Positions 1-6,767 of a stretch of 34,571 bases of DNA are shown one piece after another. Positions within the stretch are counted from its first letter, which is position 1; each line of letters starts with the position of its first letter. The DNA is from Methylobacterium sp. Leaf125 (GTDB taxonomy: Bacteria; Pseudomonadota; Alphaproteobacteria; Rhizobiales; Beijerinckiaceae): the NCBI RefSeq assembly GCF_001423085.1, contig NZ_LMNU01000049.1, positions 110,277-144,847 of the forward strand, in the 5' to 3' direction. Made by a program: the position numbers and the translations under genes. The notes beneath the pieces are model-generated. The model had not been told where the DNA came from, did no database searches, and worked only from the letters and a program-made list of their open reading frames with translations.

Positions 1-39
1 TCTGCGGTTTCGCCAAATCTGCGGTGTCGAGGCCCGCGG

Positions 40-61
40 TTCGGACCCCTGCGGGTCCGAA
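40..61 (-). terminator. Possible terminator hairpin after the LapA-domain gene
   Basis: Nine-base perfect inverted repeat (TTCGGACCC / GGGTCCGAA) around a four-base loop, 14 bases past the stop codon of the LapA-domain gene. No run of T follows on the minus strand, so it may not terminate on its own. The first 75 bases hold no gene. Confidence 0.35.
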
Positions 62-75
62 GCCGGCCGCCGCGC

Positions 76-450
76 TCAGCGCGGCGCCGGCAGGGCGACG
101 CGGTCCGAGGCGTTGCGGTAGATGCCGTTCGGCCCCTCATGGGTCGGGGCCGGCGCATAGGTCTTGAGACGGGCGGTCTCGCCCTCCAGGCGGCGGATCT
201 CGCGCCGGCGCTCGGCGCTGGTGCGGCGGGTGCGCGACTGCCCGAGCCAGGCCCCGCAGCCGCCGAGCAGCACCCCGAGGGCCACCGCGATGAACAGCAG
301 CAGGTAGAGCGGCAGCGTCGCGCTGAAGACCGGCATGTCGGGCGAGAGGGGATCGAAGGAGACCCGCACCGCATCGCGGTTAGCCACCGCGAAAGCGACC
401 ACCAGGATCGCCACGGGAAGCAGCACCAAGCCCTTGAGGAAGCGGATCAT
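76..450 (-). CDS. lapA: LapA-domain (DUF1049-type) inner membrane protein
   Basis: A 124-residue protein with two hydrophobic segments (about residues 5-24 and 42-65) separated by a short loop, then a basic heptad-like stretch (about 70-95) rich in Arg and Glu. This is the layout of the LapA family (lipopolysaccharide assembly protein A domain, PF06305), which in Escherichia coli works with LapB in controlling lipopolysaccharide synthesis. The start is the ATG at 448-450 because family proteins begin directly with the hydrophobic segment (MIRFLKGLV here); the open frame upstream is Arg/Pro-rich and overlaps ihfB. It lies 37 bases downstream of ihfB on the same strand, a common proteobacterial pairing. 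The lapA symbol is by family; lapB is not seen here. Confidence 0.8.
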   Translation of the reverse strand: MIRFLKGLVLLPVAILVVAFAVANRDAVRVSFDPLSPDMPVFSATLPLYLLLFIAVALGVLLGGCGAWLGQSRTRRTSAERRREIRRLEGETARLKTYAPAPTHEGPNGIYRNASDRVALPAPR

Positions 451-487
451 CGAATCGAACTCCGAGCAGCGTAGGAAACGGGGCGGA

Positions 488-799
488 TCAGGACGCGGCG
501 GCCTCGCCGTCCCCGATGCCGGCCTCGTTGAGGCGCAGGCGCATCTCCTTGCCCGTCTTGAACACGGGGATGGCCTTCTCCGAGACGGCAACGGCCGCAC
601 CCGTCCGCGGGTTGCGCCCGCGCCGCGCATCGCGGCGCTTCACCGAGAAGGCGCCGAAGCCGCGCAACTCGACCCGGTCGCCGCGGGCCAGGGCATCCGC
701 GATGGTGTCCAGGATCGCGTTCACCAGGGTCTCGACGTCCCGCTGGTAGAGATGCGGGTTCTGCTCGGCGATCTTGAGCACGAGCTCCGACTTGATCAT
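488..799 (-). CDS. ihfB: Integration host factor subunit beta
   Basis: A 103-residue HU/IHF-family DNA-bending protein, probably acting with IhfA as a heterodimer in the nucleoid. It begins with the typical alpha-helical half (MIKSELVLKIAEQNPHL) and contains the family signature around residues 46-64 (GFGAFSVKRRDARRGRNPRT), followed by NPRTG, which corresponds to the beta-arm tip whose proline intercalates between bases. Beta subunit is favoured over alpha or HU because of the N-terminal sequence and the rpsA-sppA-ihfB-lapA order. It is slightly longer than the roughly 94-residue E. coli protein, owing to an Ala-rich C-terminal tail. An AAGG stands about eight bases before the ATG. Confidence 0.93.
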   Translation of the reverse strand: MIKSELVLKIAEQNPHLYQRDVETLVNAILDTIADALARGDRVELRGFGAFSVKRRDARRGRNPRTGAAVAVSEKAIPVFKTGKEMRLRLNEAGIGDGEAAAS

Positions 800-845
800 G
801 GGAGGGCCTTCACGAAGTCATCCACGAATGGGGTGGCGCGGACCC

Positions 846-1832
846 TCAGCGGGCGGCGTCCGCGGGACCGGGCCGCCAGAGGACCAAGAGTCCGCCCTGG
901 GCCAGACCCGACGTCTCGTCGCCGACCTGACGCAGGCGCGCCGCGACGCCGTCGAGCCCAACGAGGTCGGCCCCGAGGCCGAGGGCCGACCACAGGCGGA
1001 AATCGCTCTTGGCCTTCGGCTTCCAGTCCAGCACGGGCAGGTCCTTGGCGACGCCGCGCTCGGATTCGAGCCAGGCGATGGCCTGCCGCTCGCCGCCGAG
1101 GCCGTCCACCAGCTTGAGCGGGACGCTCTGGCGGCCGCTGAACACCCGGCCGTCGGAGACGGTGGCGAGTTCCTTCTCGGTCATCTTGCGCCGGTCGGCC
1201 ACGAGGCCCTTGAACCACGCATAGGTGTCGCCGACGACGGCCGCGAGGGCGGCGCGGGCCTCGGGCGAGGTCGGCGTGAACCCCGACGGCTCGGCCTTGA
1301 GAGGCGCGGACTTCACGGACTCGACCTTGACCCCGACCTTGTCGAGGAGGCCCGACAGGTCCGGATACTGGAACAGGACGCCGATGGAGCCCACCAGGGC
1401 GGTCTCGCGCGCGACGATGTGGTCGGCGGCGATGGCCGCGATGTAGGCGCCGGAGGCGGCGGTGCCGTCGACGAAGGCCACCATGGGCTTCTTCTCGGCG
1501 AGCGCCCGCAGGTTGCGGTAGAGTTCCTCGGAGCCGGTGGTGGTGCCGCCCGGCGAGGAGATCGACACCACGACGCCCTGCACGGCGCTCGCGTCGCGGA
1601 CGCGCTCGATCAGCTTGGTGGTGGATTCGCTGCCGGCGATGAAGCCGCCCACCGAGATCCGGGCGATCTGCGGACGGACACTGCCGAGACCGAGGGCCTC
1701 GCCGCCACTGCGAACCCGCAGGCCGACCGCCCCGACCGCGACCACGAGGCCGCCGATGCCGAGGACGCGCCAGAGGGAGAGCTTGCGGCGCAGGCGCCGG
1801 CGATCGATCAGAAGTTCGGCATCCGCGGCCAT
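846..1832 (-). CDS. sppA: Signal peptide peptidase SppA, short single-domain form (peptidase S49)
   Basis: A 328-residue membrane-anchored serine protease that degrades cleaved signal peptides at the inner membrane. The N-terminus is basic (residues 11-20) and is followed by one transmembrane segment (about 22-40). The S49 core follows: ISSPGGT at about 91-97, and the nucleophile Ser127 in the GTAASGAY motif. The general-base lysine is probably Lys179 (or Lys174) in a VKSAPLKAEP stretch, by comparison with the family Ser/Lys dyad. The length fits the single-domain form rather than the 618-residue E. coli protein. The ATG at 1830-1832 was chosen over an earlier in-frame start because it has a GGGAG upstream and the extra 44 residues are Arg/Pro-rich with no homologue-like features. 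It sits between rpsA and ihfB. Confidence 0.9.
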   Translation of the reverse strand: MAADAELLIDRRRLRRKLSLWRVLGIGGLVVAVGAVGLRVRSGGEALGLGSVRPQIARISVGGFIAGSESTTKLIERVRDASAVQGVVVSISSPGGTTTGSEELYRNLRALAEKKPMVAFVDGTAASGAYIAAIAADHIVARETALVGSIGVLFQYPDLSGLLDKVGVKVESVKSAPLKAEPSGFTPTSPEARAALAAVVGDTYAWFKGLVADRRKMTEKELATVSDGRVFSGRQSVPLKLVDGLGGERQAIAWLESERGVAKDLPVLDWKPKAKSDFRLWSALGLGADLVGLDGVAARLRQVGDETSGLAQGGLLVLWRPGPADAAR

Positions 1833-1985
1833 GCGCTGGTTACGCTCCCTCACGTGCCGGCTCGGCCGGCTGATGGTTTTCGGACGCCAGGGTCCCGGGC
1901 GTCGCATCCCGGTCTCCCGGCCGGTGCGCGCCGGCCTCCGCCCGCGCGCCGAACCTTGTCCCACACTCCCCGCCGATTTGCATCA

Positions 1986-2104
1986 AGCCTTTGGGACTTA
2001 TCGGCCTTTGGGACTTATCGGCCTTTGGGACGTATCGGCCTTAGGCGGTTCTCGGCCTTTGGCGCTTCTCGGCCTTCGGCGCATCCCGGCCTCGGACGCA
2101 TCGC
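1986..2104. repeat. Seven tandem copies of a 17-bp repeat
   Basis: Seven consecutive 17-base units begin at 1986, 2003, 2020, 2037, 2054, 2071 and 2088, with consensus close to GGCCTTTGGGACTTATC. The leftmost units are almost identical (units 1 and 2 differ only at the first base, unit 3 by one further base), and the units diverge progressively to the right. The array lies in the 489-base spacer between rpsA and sppA, after the rpsA terminators and before the sppA start. The period is not a multiple of three, which argues against coding. Confidence 0.9.
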
Positions 2105-2226
2105 ACGCCCGCCGGCGTGACGCCGCGCCCGAGCCGTCACCGGGCCCGTGTTCTAGCCTTGCCGGATAGGGACCGACAAGGGGCTGACGGCCGGCCCACG
2201 CCGCCGCCGGGGTGGGGGTCCGCGCA

Positions 2227-2265
2227 ACGAAAAGCGCCCGCGCGGGAGGCGATCCCGCGCGGGCG
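2227..2265 (-). terminator. Rho-independent terminator after rpsA
   Basis: A 13-base perfect GC-rich stem (2235-2247 pairing with 2253-2265) with a five-base loop is followed on the minus strand by CTTTTCG. It lies about 55 bases past the rpsA stop. It suggests that sppA, ihfB and lapA are read at a lower level than rpsA or from their own promoter. Confidence 0.85.
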
Positions 2266-2284
2266 TCGATGGCGAGGCGAGGCG

Positions 2285-2306
2285 CCCCGGTCCCGAGGGA
2301 CCGGGG
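2285..2306 (-). terminator. Second hairpin directly after rpsA
   Basis: Nine-base perfect stem (CCCCGGTCC / GGACCGGGG) with a CGAG loop, 15 bases past the rpsA stop and upstream of the main terminator. There is no T run, so it more likely protects the messenger 3' end or acts as a pause site than terminates alone. Confidence 0.5.
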
Positions 2307-2321
2307 ACGACGCGGGACGGA

Positions 2322-4052
2322 TTAGTCCTGCGGCTCGTCCTTGTCGTCGCTGGTGCGGGCCTTCTTGAAGGCCGCGCCCAGGATCTCGCCGAGCGAGGCA
2401 CCCGAATCGGTCGAGCCGAACTGGGCCATCGCCTCCTTCTCTTCGGCCATCTCGAGGGCCTTGATCGAGAGCTGGACCCGGCGCGCCTTGCGGTCGAACT
2501 GGATCACGCGGGCGTCGAACTTCTCGCCGGCGGCGAAGCGCTCGGGGCGCTGGTCGCCGCGGTCGCGGGCGAGCTCGGCCCGGCGGATGAAGGTCGTCAG
2601 GTCGGTGTCGACGATCTTCACGTCAACGCCCGAATCCTTCACATCCACCACTTCGCAGGTCACGATCTGACCCTTCTTGAGGTCGCCGGCTTCCGTGAAG
2701 GGGTCGCCGCCGAGCTGCTTCACGCCGAGCGAGATGCGCTCCTTCTCGACGTCGACGTCGAGAACCTGGGCGCGCAGCATGTCGCCCTTCTTGAACTCCT
2801 CGATGACCTGCTCGCCGGGACGGTTCCAGTCGAGATCCGACAGGTGGACCATGCCGTCGACATCGCCGTCGAGGCCGATGAACAGGCCGAACTCGGTCTT
2901 GTTCTTGACCTCGCCCTCGACCTCGGAGCCCACCGGATGCTGCTGGGCGAACGCCTCCCAGGGGTTCTGGAGGGTCTGCTTGAGGCCGAGCGAGATGCGG
3001 CGCTTGACCGGATCGACCTCGAGGATCTGCACTTCCACTTCCTGCGAGGTGGAGACGATCTTGCCCGGGTGGACGTTCTTCTTCGTCCAGGACATCTCGG
3101 AGACGTGGATCAGGCCTTCGATGCCCGGCTCCAGCTCCACGAAGGCGCCGTAGTCGGTGATGTTGGTCACGCGGCCCTTGAGCTTGGCGTCGACCGGGTA
3201 GCGCTGGGCGATGCCCTCCCACGGATCGGCCAGCAGCTGCTTGATGCCGAGCGAGATGCGGTGGGTCTCGTGGTTGATCTTGATGATCTTGACCTTGACC
3301 GTCTGGCCGATGGTCACGACCTCGGACGGGTGGTTCACGCGGCGCCACGCCATGTCGGTGACGTGGAGCAGGCCGTCGATGCCGCCGAGATCGACGAAGG
3401 CGCCGTACTCGGTGATGTTCTTGACGACGCCGTCGATGACCTGGCCTTCCTCGAGGTTGGCCACCAGCTCGGAGCGCTGCTCGGCGCGGCTCTCCTCGAG
3501 GACGGTCCGGCGCGACACGACGATGTTGCCGCGGCGACGATCCATCTTGAGGATCTGGAACGGCTGCGGGGTGCCCAGCAGCGGGGTGACGTCGCGCACG
3601 GGGCGGATGTCGACCTGGGAGCGCGGCAGGAACGCCACGGCGCCGTCGAGGTCGACGGTGTAGCCGCCCTTGACCTGGTTGAAGATCGCGCCGGTGACGC
3701 GCTCGTTGGCCTCGAAGGCCTTCTCGAGCTTGACCCAGCTCTCCTCGCGGCGCGCTTTGTCGCGCGAGATGACGGCCTCGCCGAGCGCATTCTCGATGCG
3801 GTCGACATAGACCTCGACCTCGTCGCCGACGGCGAGCTCGCCTTCGCGGCCGGGGCCGTTGAATTCCTTGAGGGCGACACGGCCTTCCGTCTTGGCGCCG
3901 ATGTCGATGACGGCCACGTCCTTCTCGATCGCGACGACGCGACCCTTGACGACGGACCCTTCGGTGATCTCGTGTTCGAGGAAGGACTCCTCGAGAAGAG
4001 CGGCGAAATCGTCGCGGCTCGGGCTACGCTGCAGGGCGTTACCAGCGGTCAT
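2322..4052 (-). CDS. rpsA: 30S ribosomal protein S1
   Basis: A 576-residue protein made of six S1 RNA-binding OB domains at about residues 30-98, 116-182, 202-270, 287-357, 374-445 and 459-531. Domains 3 and 4 are the most canonical, with ITEYGAFVDLGGIDGLLHV and ITDYGAFVEL. S1 helps the 30S subunit bind and unfold messenger RNAs, especially those with weak ribosome binding sites. An AGGAG stands six bases before the ATG. The C-terminal tail (about 540-576) is acidic and Lys-rich. The usual proteobacterial neighbour cmk is not upstream; trcR is, separated by a terminator and 337 bases. S1 is known to regulate its own translation, but no specific leader structure was identified here. Confidence 0.97.
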   Translation of the reverse strand: MTAGNALQRSPSRDDFAALLEESFLEHEITEGSVVKGRVVAIEKDVAVIDIGAKTEGRVALKEFNGPGREGELAVGDEVEVYVDRIENALGEAVISRDKARREESWVKLEKAFEANERVTGAIFNQVKGGYTVDLDGAVAFLPRSQVDIRPVRDVTPLLGTPQPFQILKMDRRRGNIVVSRRTVLEESRAEQRSELVANLEEGQVIDGVVKNITEYGAFVDLGGIDGLLHVTDMAWRRVNHPSEVVTIGQTVKVKIIKINHETHRISLGIKQLLADPWEGIAQRYPVDAKLKGRVTNITDYGAFVELEPGIEGLIHVSEMSWTKKNVHPGKIVSTSQEVEVQILEVDPVKRRISLGLKQTLQNPWEAFAQQHPVGSEVEGEVKNKTEFGLFIGLDGDVDGMVHLSDLDWNRPGEQVIEEFKKGDMLRAQVLDVDVEKERISLGVKQLGGDPFTEAGDLKKGQIVTCEVVDVKDSGVDVKIVDTDLTTFIRRAELARDRGDQRPERFAAGEKFDARVIQFDRKARRVQLSIKALEMAEEKEAMAQFGSTDSGASLGEILGAAFKKARTSDDKDEPQD

Positions 4053-4277
4053 TCTGTCTCCTGACAGGCCTCATCGGGAGGCCGGCATCGGCGGCTCGTG
4101 TGACGGGACACCCTCGACGTCGCCACCCGGGGTCACGGACCCGACGGGCTCAACCTCCCGGAGGAGGGCCGACGCATTCTCAAACGATGGTCGAGAGTGA
4201 TCCTCCAAACGGGGCGTGGCCCGGCGGGACAGCCGAGCCTCGTGGAATCCCTTCGGAGAACGGCGGTTGCATAGCGG

Positions 4278-4297
4278 ATTGCCGGACGTCCGGCAAT
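4278..4297. promoter_or_regulatory. 20-bp perfect palindrome upstream of rpsA
   Basis: ATTGCCGGACGTCCGGCAAT reads identically on both strands. It lies about 226 bases upstream of the rpsA start and past the trcR terminator. With no loop it is better suited to binding a dimeric protein than to forming an RNA hairpin, but no regulator can be named. Confidence 0.45.
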
Positions 4298-4315
4298 GGG
4301 CCGGGTGCCCGGCCC
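4298..4315 (-). terminator. GC hairpin abutting the palindrome
   Basis: Eight-base perfect stem (GGGCCGGG / CCCGGCCC) around a two-base loop, starting at the base after the palindrome and lying between the trcR terminator and rpsA. No T run follows on either strand. A backup terminator for trcR is one reading. Confidence 0.3.
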
Positions 4316-4329
4316 GCTTCGGTCTCGCA

Positions 4330-4362
4330 AACGAAAAATCCCCGCGGCCAGGCTGCGGGGAT
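4330..4362 (-). terminator. Rho-independent terminator after trcR
   Basis: On the minus strand an ATCCCCGC / GCGGGGAT stem (4355-4362 with 4338-4345) ends in TTTTT. It lies about 28 bases past the trcR stop and should separate trcR from rpsA. Confidence 0.85.
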
Positions 4363-4389
4363 CGGTCGGCGCGGCGCGTACGGGGCGGG

Positions 4390-5100
4390 TCAGTCCTCGT
4401 CGTCGTCCTCGGTGCTGCGCATGCCCTTGAGCTTCGCGAACACCGAATCGGCGTTGAGCTTCTCGTCGCGGGCGCTGCGGTGATGCTCGTCGGCCTCGGT
4501 GTAGTCGGTCGCCGTCGACACCTCGGTCGGCAGCAGCGTCGCGCCGCCGTCCACCGGCATGTTGGCCGGCCGGTCCTTGGCCGAGCGCTGAACCTCGAAA
4601 TCCAGGTCGATCTGGGTGCAGAGACCGAGGGTCACCGGGTCCATCGGCTGCAGGGAGCCGGAATTCCAGTGGGTGCGCTCGCGGATCTGCTGGATCGTCG
4701 ACTTGGTGGTGCCGACGAGGCGGATGATCTGCGCGTCCTTGAGCTCGGGGTGGTTGCGCAGCAGCCAGAGGATGGCGTTCGGGCGGTCCTGGCGGCGGGA
4801 GAGGGGCGTGTAGCGCGGGCCCTTGGTGGTCCGCTTGACCTCGGGCAGCTTCACCTTCGAGACCGCGACCTTGAGCTTGTAGTTCGGGCTCTTCTGCGCC
4901 TTCTCGATCTCGTCGCGGGTGAGCTGGCCGGTGGTGATCGGATCGAGGCCCTTGATGCCCGCGGCGACCTCGCCGTCGGCGATGCCTTTCACCTCGAGGG
5001 GGTGCAGCTTGCAGAAATCGGCGATCTGCTCGAAGGCCAGCGAGGTGTTCTCCACCAGCCATACGGCGGTGGCCTTCGGCATCAGCGGGCCTTGCGACAT
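4390..5100 (-). CDS. trcR: Cell cycle transcriptional regulator TrcR (DUF1013 family)
   Basis: A 236-residue soluble protein of the alphaproteobacterial TrcR/DUF1013 family, recognised from the conserved N-terminus (MPKATAVWLVENTSLAFEQI) and from KGIADGEVAAGIKGLDPI. The segment at about residues 107-145 (NAILWLLRNHPELKDAQII, then LVGTTKSTIQQIRER) looks like a helix-turn-helix. The C-terminus is strongly acidic (ending in EDDDED). TrcR in Caulobacter and Sinorhizobium is reported as a CtrA-linked cell-cycle regulator that associates with RNA polymerase. The first ATG was chosen for a GGAG about eight bases upstream; a second in-frame ATG six codons later is an alternative start. Confidence 0.88.
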   Translation of the reverse strand: MSQGPLMPKATAVWLVENTSLAFEQIADFCKLHPLEVKGIADGEVAAGIKGLDPITTGQLTRDEIEKAQKSPNYKLKVAVSKVKLPEVKRTTKGPRYTPLSRRQDRPNAILWLLRNHPELKDAQIIRLVGTTKSTIQQIRERTHWNSGSLQPMDPVTLGLCTQIDLDFEVQRSAKDRPANMPVDGGATLLPTEVSTATDYTEADEHHRSARDEKLNADSVFAKLKGMRSTEDDDED

Positions 5101-5219
5101 CGGGTGACTCCAACAGGTTCGTGCGGGACGGGTCCGGGGCGCCGCCGACAGGGCGTCGCTCGCTCCGGCCTCGACTGGCCGGCAGCATCCCGTCTCAACG
5201 CTGCAATAGGGAAGCGCCG

Positions 5220-5249
5220 TCTATACAGGTTCCGATGGGGTCAACGCAA
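5220..5249 (-). promoter_or_regulatory. Candidate trcR promoter
   Basis: On the minus strand TTGCGT (5244-5249) and TATAGA (5220-5225) are 18 bases apart, about 120 bases upstream of the trcR start. A TTGACC overlaps the -35 region but would leave only 13 bases. Read by eye only. Confidence 0.3.
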
Positions 5250-5262
5250 TTGCGATCCGCTG

Positions 5263-5280
5263 GTCCCGGATGTCCGGGAC
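5263..5280 (-). terminator. Hairpin after prs
   Basis: Eight-base perfect stem (GTCCCGGA / TCCGGGAC) with a two-base loop, starting seven bases beyond the prs stop codon. No T run follows, so termination efficiency is doubtful. Confidence 0.4.
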
Positions 5281-5287
5281 GCGCGCC

Positions 5288-6232
5288 TCAGGTGAAGAGG
5301 CTCGAGACGCTGGATTCCGTCGCCGTCCGGCCGATGGCCTCGCCCAGGAGCGGCGCGATGGTGGCGACCCGGATGTTGCGCGCGAGCTTGACCGCCTGGG
5401 TCGGCTGGATCGAGTCGGTGATGACCAGTTCCTTCATCCGCGACGCGGCGATGCGCGAGACCGCGCCGCCCGAGAGCACCCCGTGGGTGATGTAGGCGGA
5501 GACGTCCTTGGCCCCGGCATTCAGCAGGGCCTCGGCGGCGTTCACCAGGGTGCCGCCGGAATCGACGATGTCGTCGACGAGGATGCAGGAGCGGCCCTCG
5601 ACCTCGCCGATGATGTTCATCACCTCGGACTCGCCGGGACGCTCGCGGCGCTTGTCGACGATGGCCAGGGTCGCGTCGATGCGCTTGGCGATGGCGCGGG
5701 CGCGGACGACGCCGCCGACATCCGGCGACACCACCATCCAGTCCCGCGGGTCGAGGCGCTCCTTGATGTCGCGCACCATCACGGGGGCGGCGAACAGGTT
5801 GTCGGTCGGAATGTCGAAGAAGCCCTGGATCTGCCCGGCATGGAGATCGAGGGTCATGACGCGGTCGGCGCCGGCCTCGGTGATGAGGTTGGCCACGAGC
5901 TTGGCGGAGATCGGGGTGCGGCCCGAGGTACGCCGGTCCTGGCGGGCATACCCGAAATACGGGATCACGGCGGTGATGCGCCGCGCCGACGAGCGCCGCG
6001 CGGCGTCGATCATGATGAGCAGTTCCATCAGGTGATCGTTGGCCGGGAACGAGGTCGACTGGACGATGAAGACGTCCTCGCCGCGCACGTTCTCCTGGAG
6101 TTCGACGAAGATCTCCATGTCGGCGAAGCGCCGGACCATGCATTTGGCCAGCGGCAATTCGAGGTAGGCCGCGATGGCCTCGGCCAGGGGGCGGCTCGCG
6201 TTGCCGGCGATGATCTTGATCGAGGACTTCAT
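5288..6232 (-). CDS. prs: Ribose-phosphate pyrophosphokinase (PRPP synthetase)
   Basis: A 314-residue cytoplasmic enzyme that makes 5-phosphoribosyl diphosphate from ribose 5-phosphate and ATP, feeding purine, pyrimidine, histidine, tryptophan and NAD synthesis. Both halves of the type I phosphoribosyltransferase fold are visible. Motifs are the divalent-cation and ribose-phosphate segment DLHAGQIQGFFD at 129-140, the flexible-loop region KRRERPG at 194-200, and the PRPP-binding loop ILVDDIVDSGGTL at 217-229. The length matches the bacterial class I enzyme. The ATG at 6230-6232 is chosen because MKSSIKIIAGNASRPLA matches the family N-terminus; the 25 codons upstream do not. Confidence 0.96.
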   Translation of the reverse strand: MKSSIKIIAGNASRPLAEAIAAYLELPLAKCMVRRFADMEIFVELQENVRGEDVFIVQSTSFPANDHLMELLIMIDAARRSSARRITAVIPYFGYARQDRRTSGRTPISAKLVANLITEAGADRVMTLDLHAGQIQGFFDIPTDNLFAAPVMVRDIKERLDPRDWMVVSPDVGGVVRARAIAKRIDATLAIVDKRRERPGESEVMNIIGEVEGRSCILVDDIVDSGGTLVNAAEALLNAGAKDVSAYITHGVLSGGAVSRIAASRMKELVITDSIQPTQAVKLARNIRVATIAPLLGEAIGRTATESSVSSLFT

Positions 6233-6303
6233 GCCGGGGTCTTCATCTCGCGATCCTGCAGGGCCGAGCCCGTGCCGAGGTTTTCGGCCTTGGTTGCGGC
6301 GCT

Positions 6304-6332
6304 CCATAACAGCCGCACCCCAGGCGTCACAA
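6304..6332 (-). promoter_or_regulatory. Candidate prs promoter
   Basis: On the minus strand TTGTGA (6327-6332) and TTATGG (6304-6309) are separated by 17 bases, about 72 bases upstream of the prs ATG. Both hexamers deviate from consensus. Confidence 0.28.
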
Positions 6333-6368
6333 TGCCTTCACCCGTGTTGCAGAGTCAGGTTTCGCACA

Positions 6369-6596
6369 TCAGGGCTCGAGCAGCCGGTGCAGGTGCACGA
6401 TGAAGTAGCGCGTCTGGGCGCTGTCAACCGTCGACTGCGCCTTGGCTTTCCAGGCGGTCTGGGCCGAGGCGTAGTCCGGAAAGATGCCGACGATGTCGAG
6501 ATTCTTGACGTCGCGGAAATTCACGCCGTCGAGGCTCTCCAACTCGCCCCCGAAGACCAGATGCAGCCTCTGTGCGCTGTCGATCGTCGTCGTCAT
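6369..6596 (-). CDS. DUF4170 family small protein
   Basis: A 75-residue protein that looks like the alphaproteobacterial DUF4170 family: RLHLVFGGELESL near the start, LDIVGIFPDYASAQTAWKAK in the middle and RYFIVHLHRLLEP at the end. The family has no established function that I know of. It has no signal peptide or membrane segment, so it is presumably cytoplasmic. The start at 6594-6596 has a strong GGAGGGAG upstream; the longer open frame before it is Arg/Pro-rich and rejected. It lies 136 bases upstream of prs on the same strand, with a possible promoter in between. Confidence 0.8.
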   Translation of the reverse strand: MTTTIDSAQRLHLVFGGELESLDGVNFRDVKNLDIVGIFPDYASAQTAWKAKAQSTVDSAQTRYFIVHLHRLLEP

Positions 6597-6767
6597 TCCC
6601 GCATCTCCCTCCGCCCGGATCCGGCGCCATCCCGGAAGGCACGCGCCGTGCCGCGGGTGCGGTCGCAAACGCCGCCGGGTTCGTCAACCCGATCCGCGTG
6701 CCGCGGAACACGCAGGCCCCGTTCCGCACGGCACGGTGCACAGGCATCGCCGCCGGGCAACCGCTCC

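Larger units (their letters stand above)
4053..4389. other. Spacer between trcR and rpsA
   Basis: This 337-base stretch holds no gene I can support. It contains the trcR terminator (4330-4362), a hairpin (4298-4315), a 20-bp perfect palindrome (4278-4297) and the 5' leader of rpsA. No convincing -35/-10 pair for rpsA was found by eye. Confidence 0.7.

Noticed and set aside
1986..2104. CRISPR array
   Set aside because: The repeats are directly abutting 17-mers without unique spacers, and no cas genes are present.
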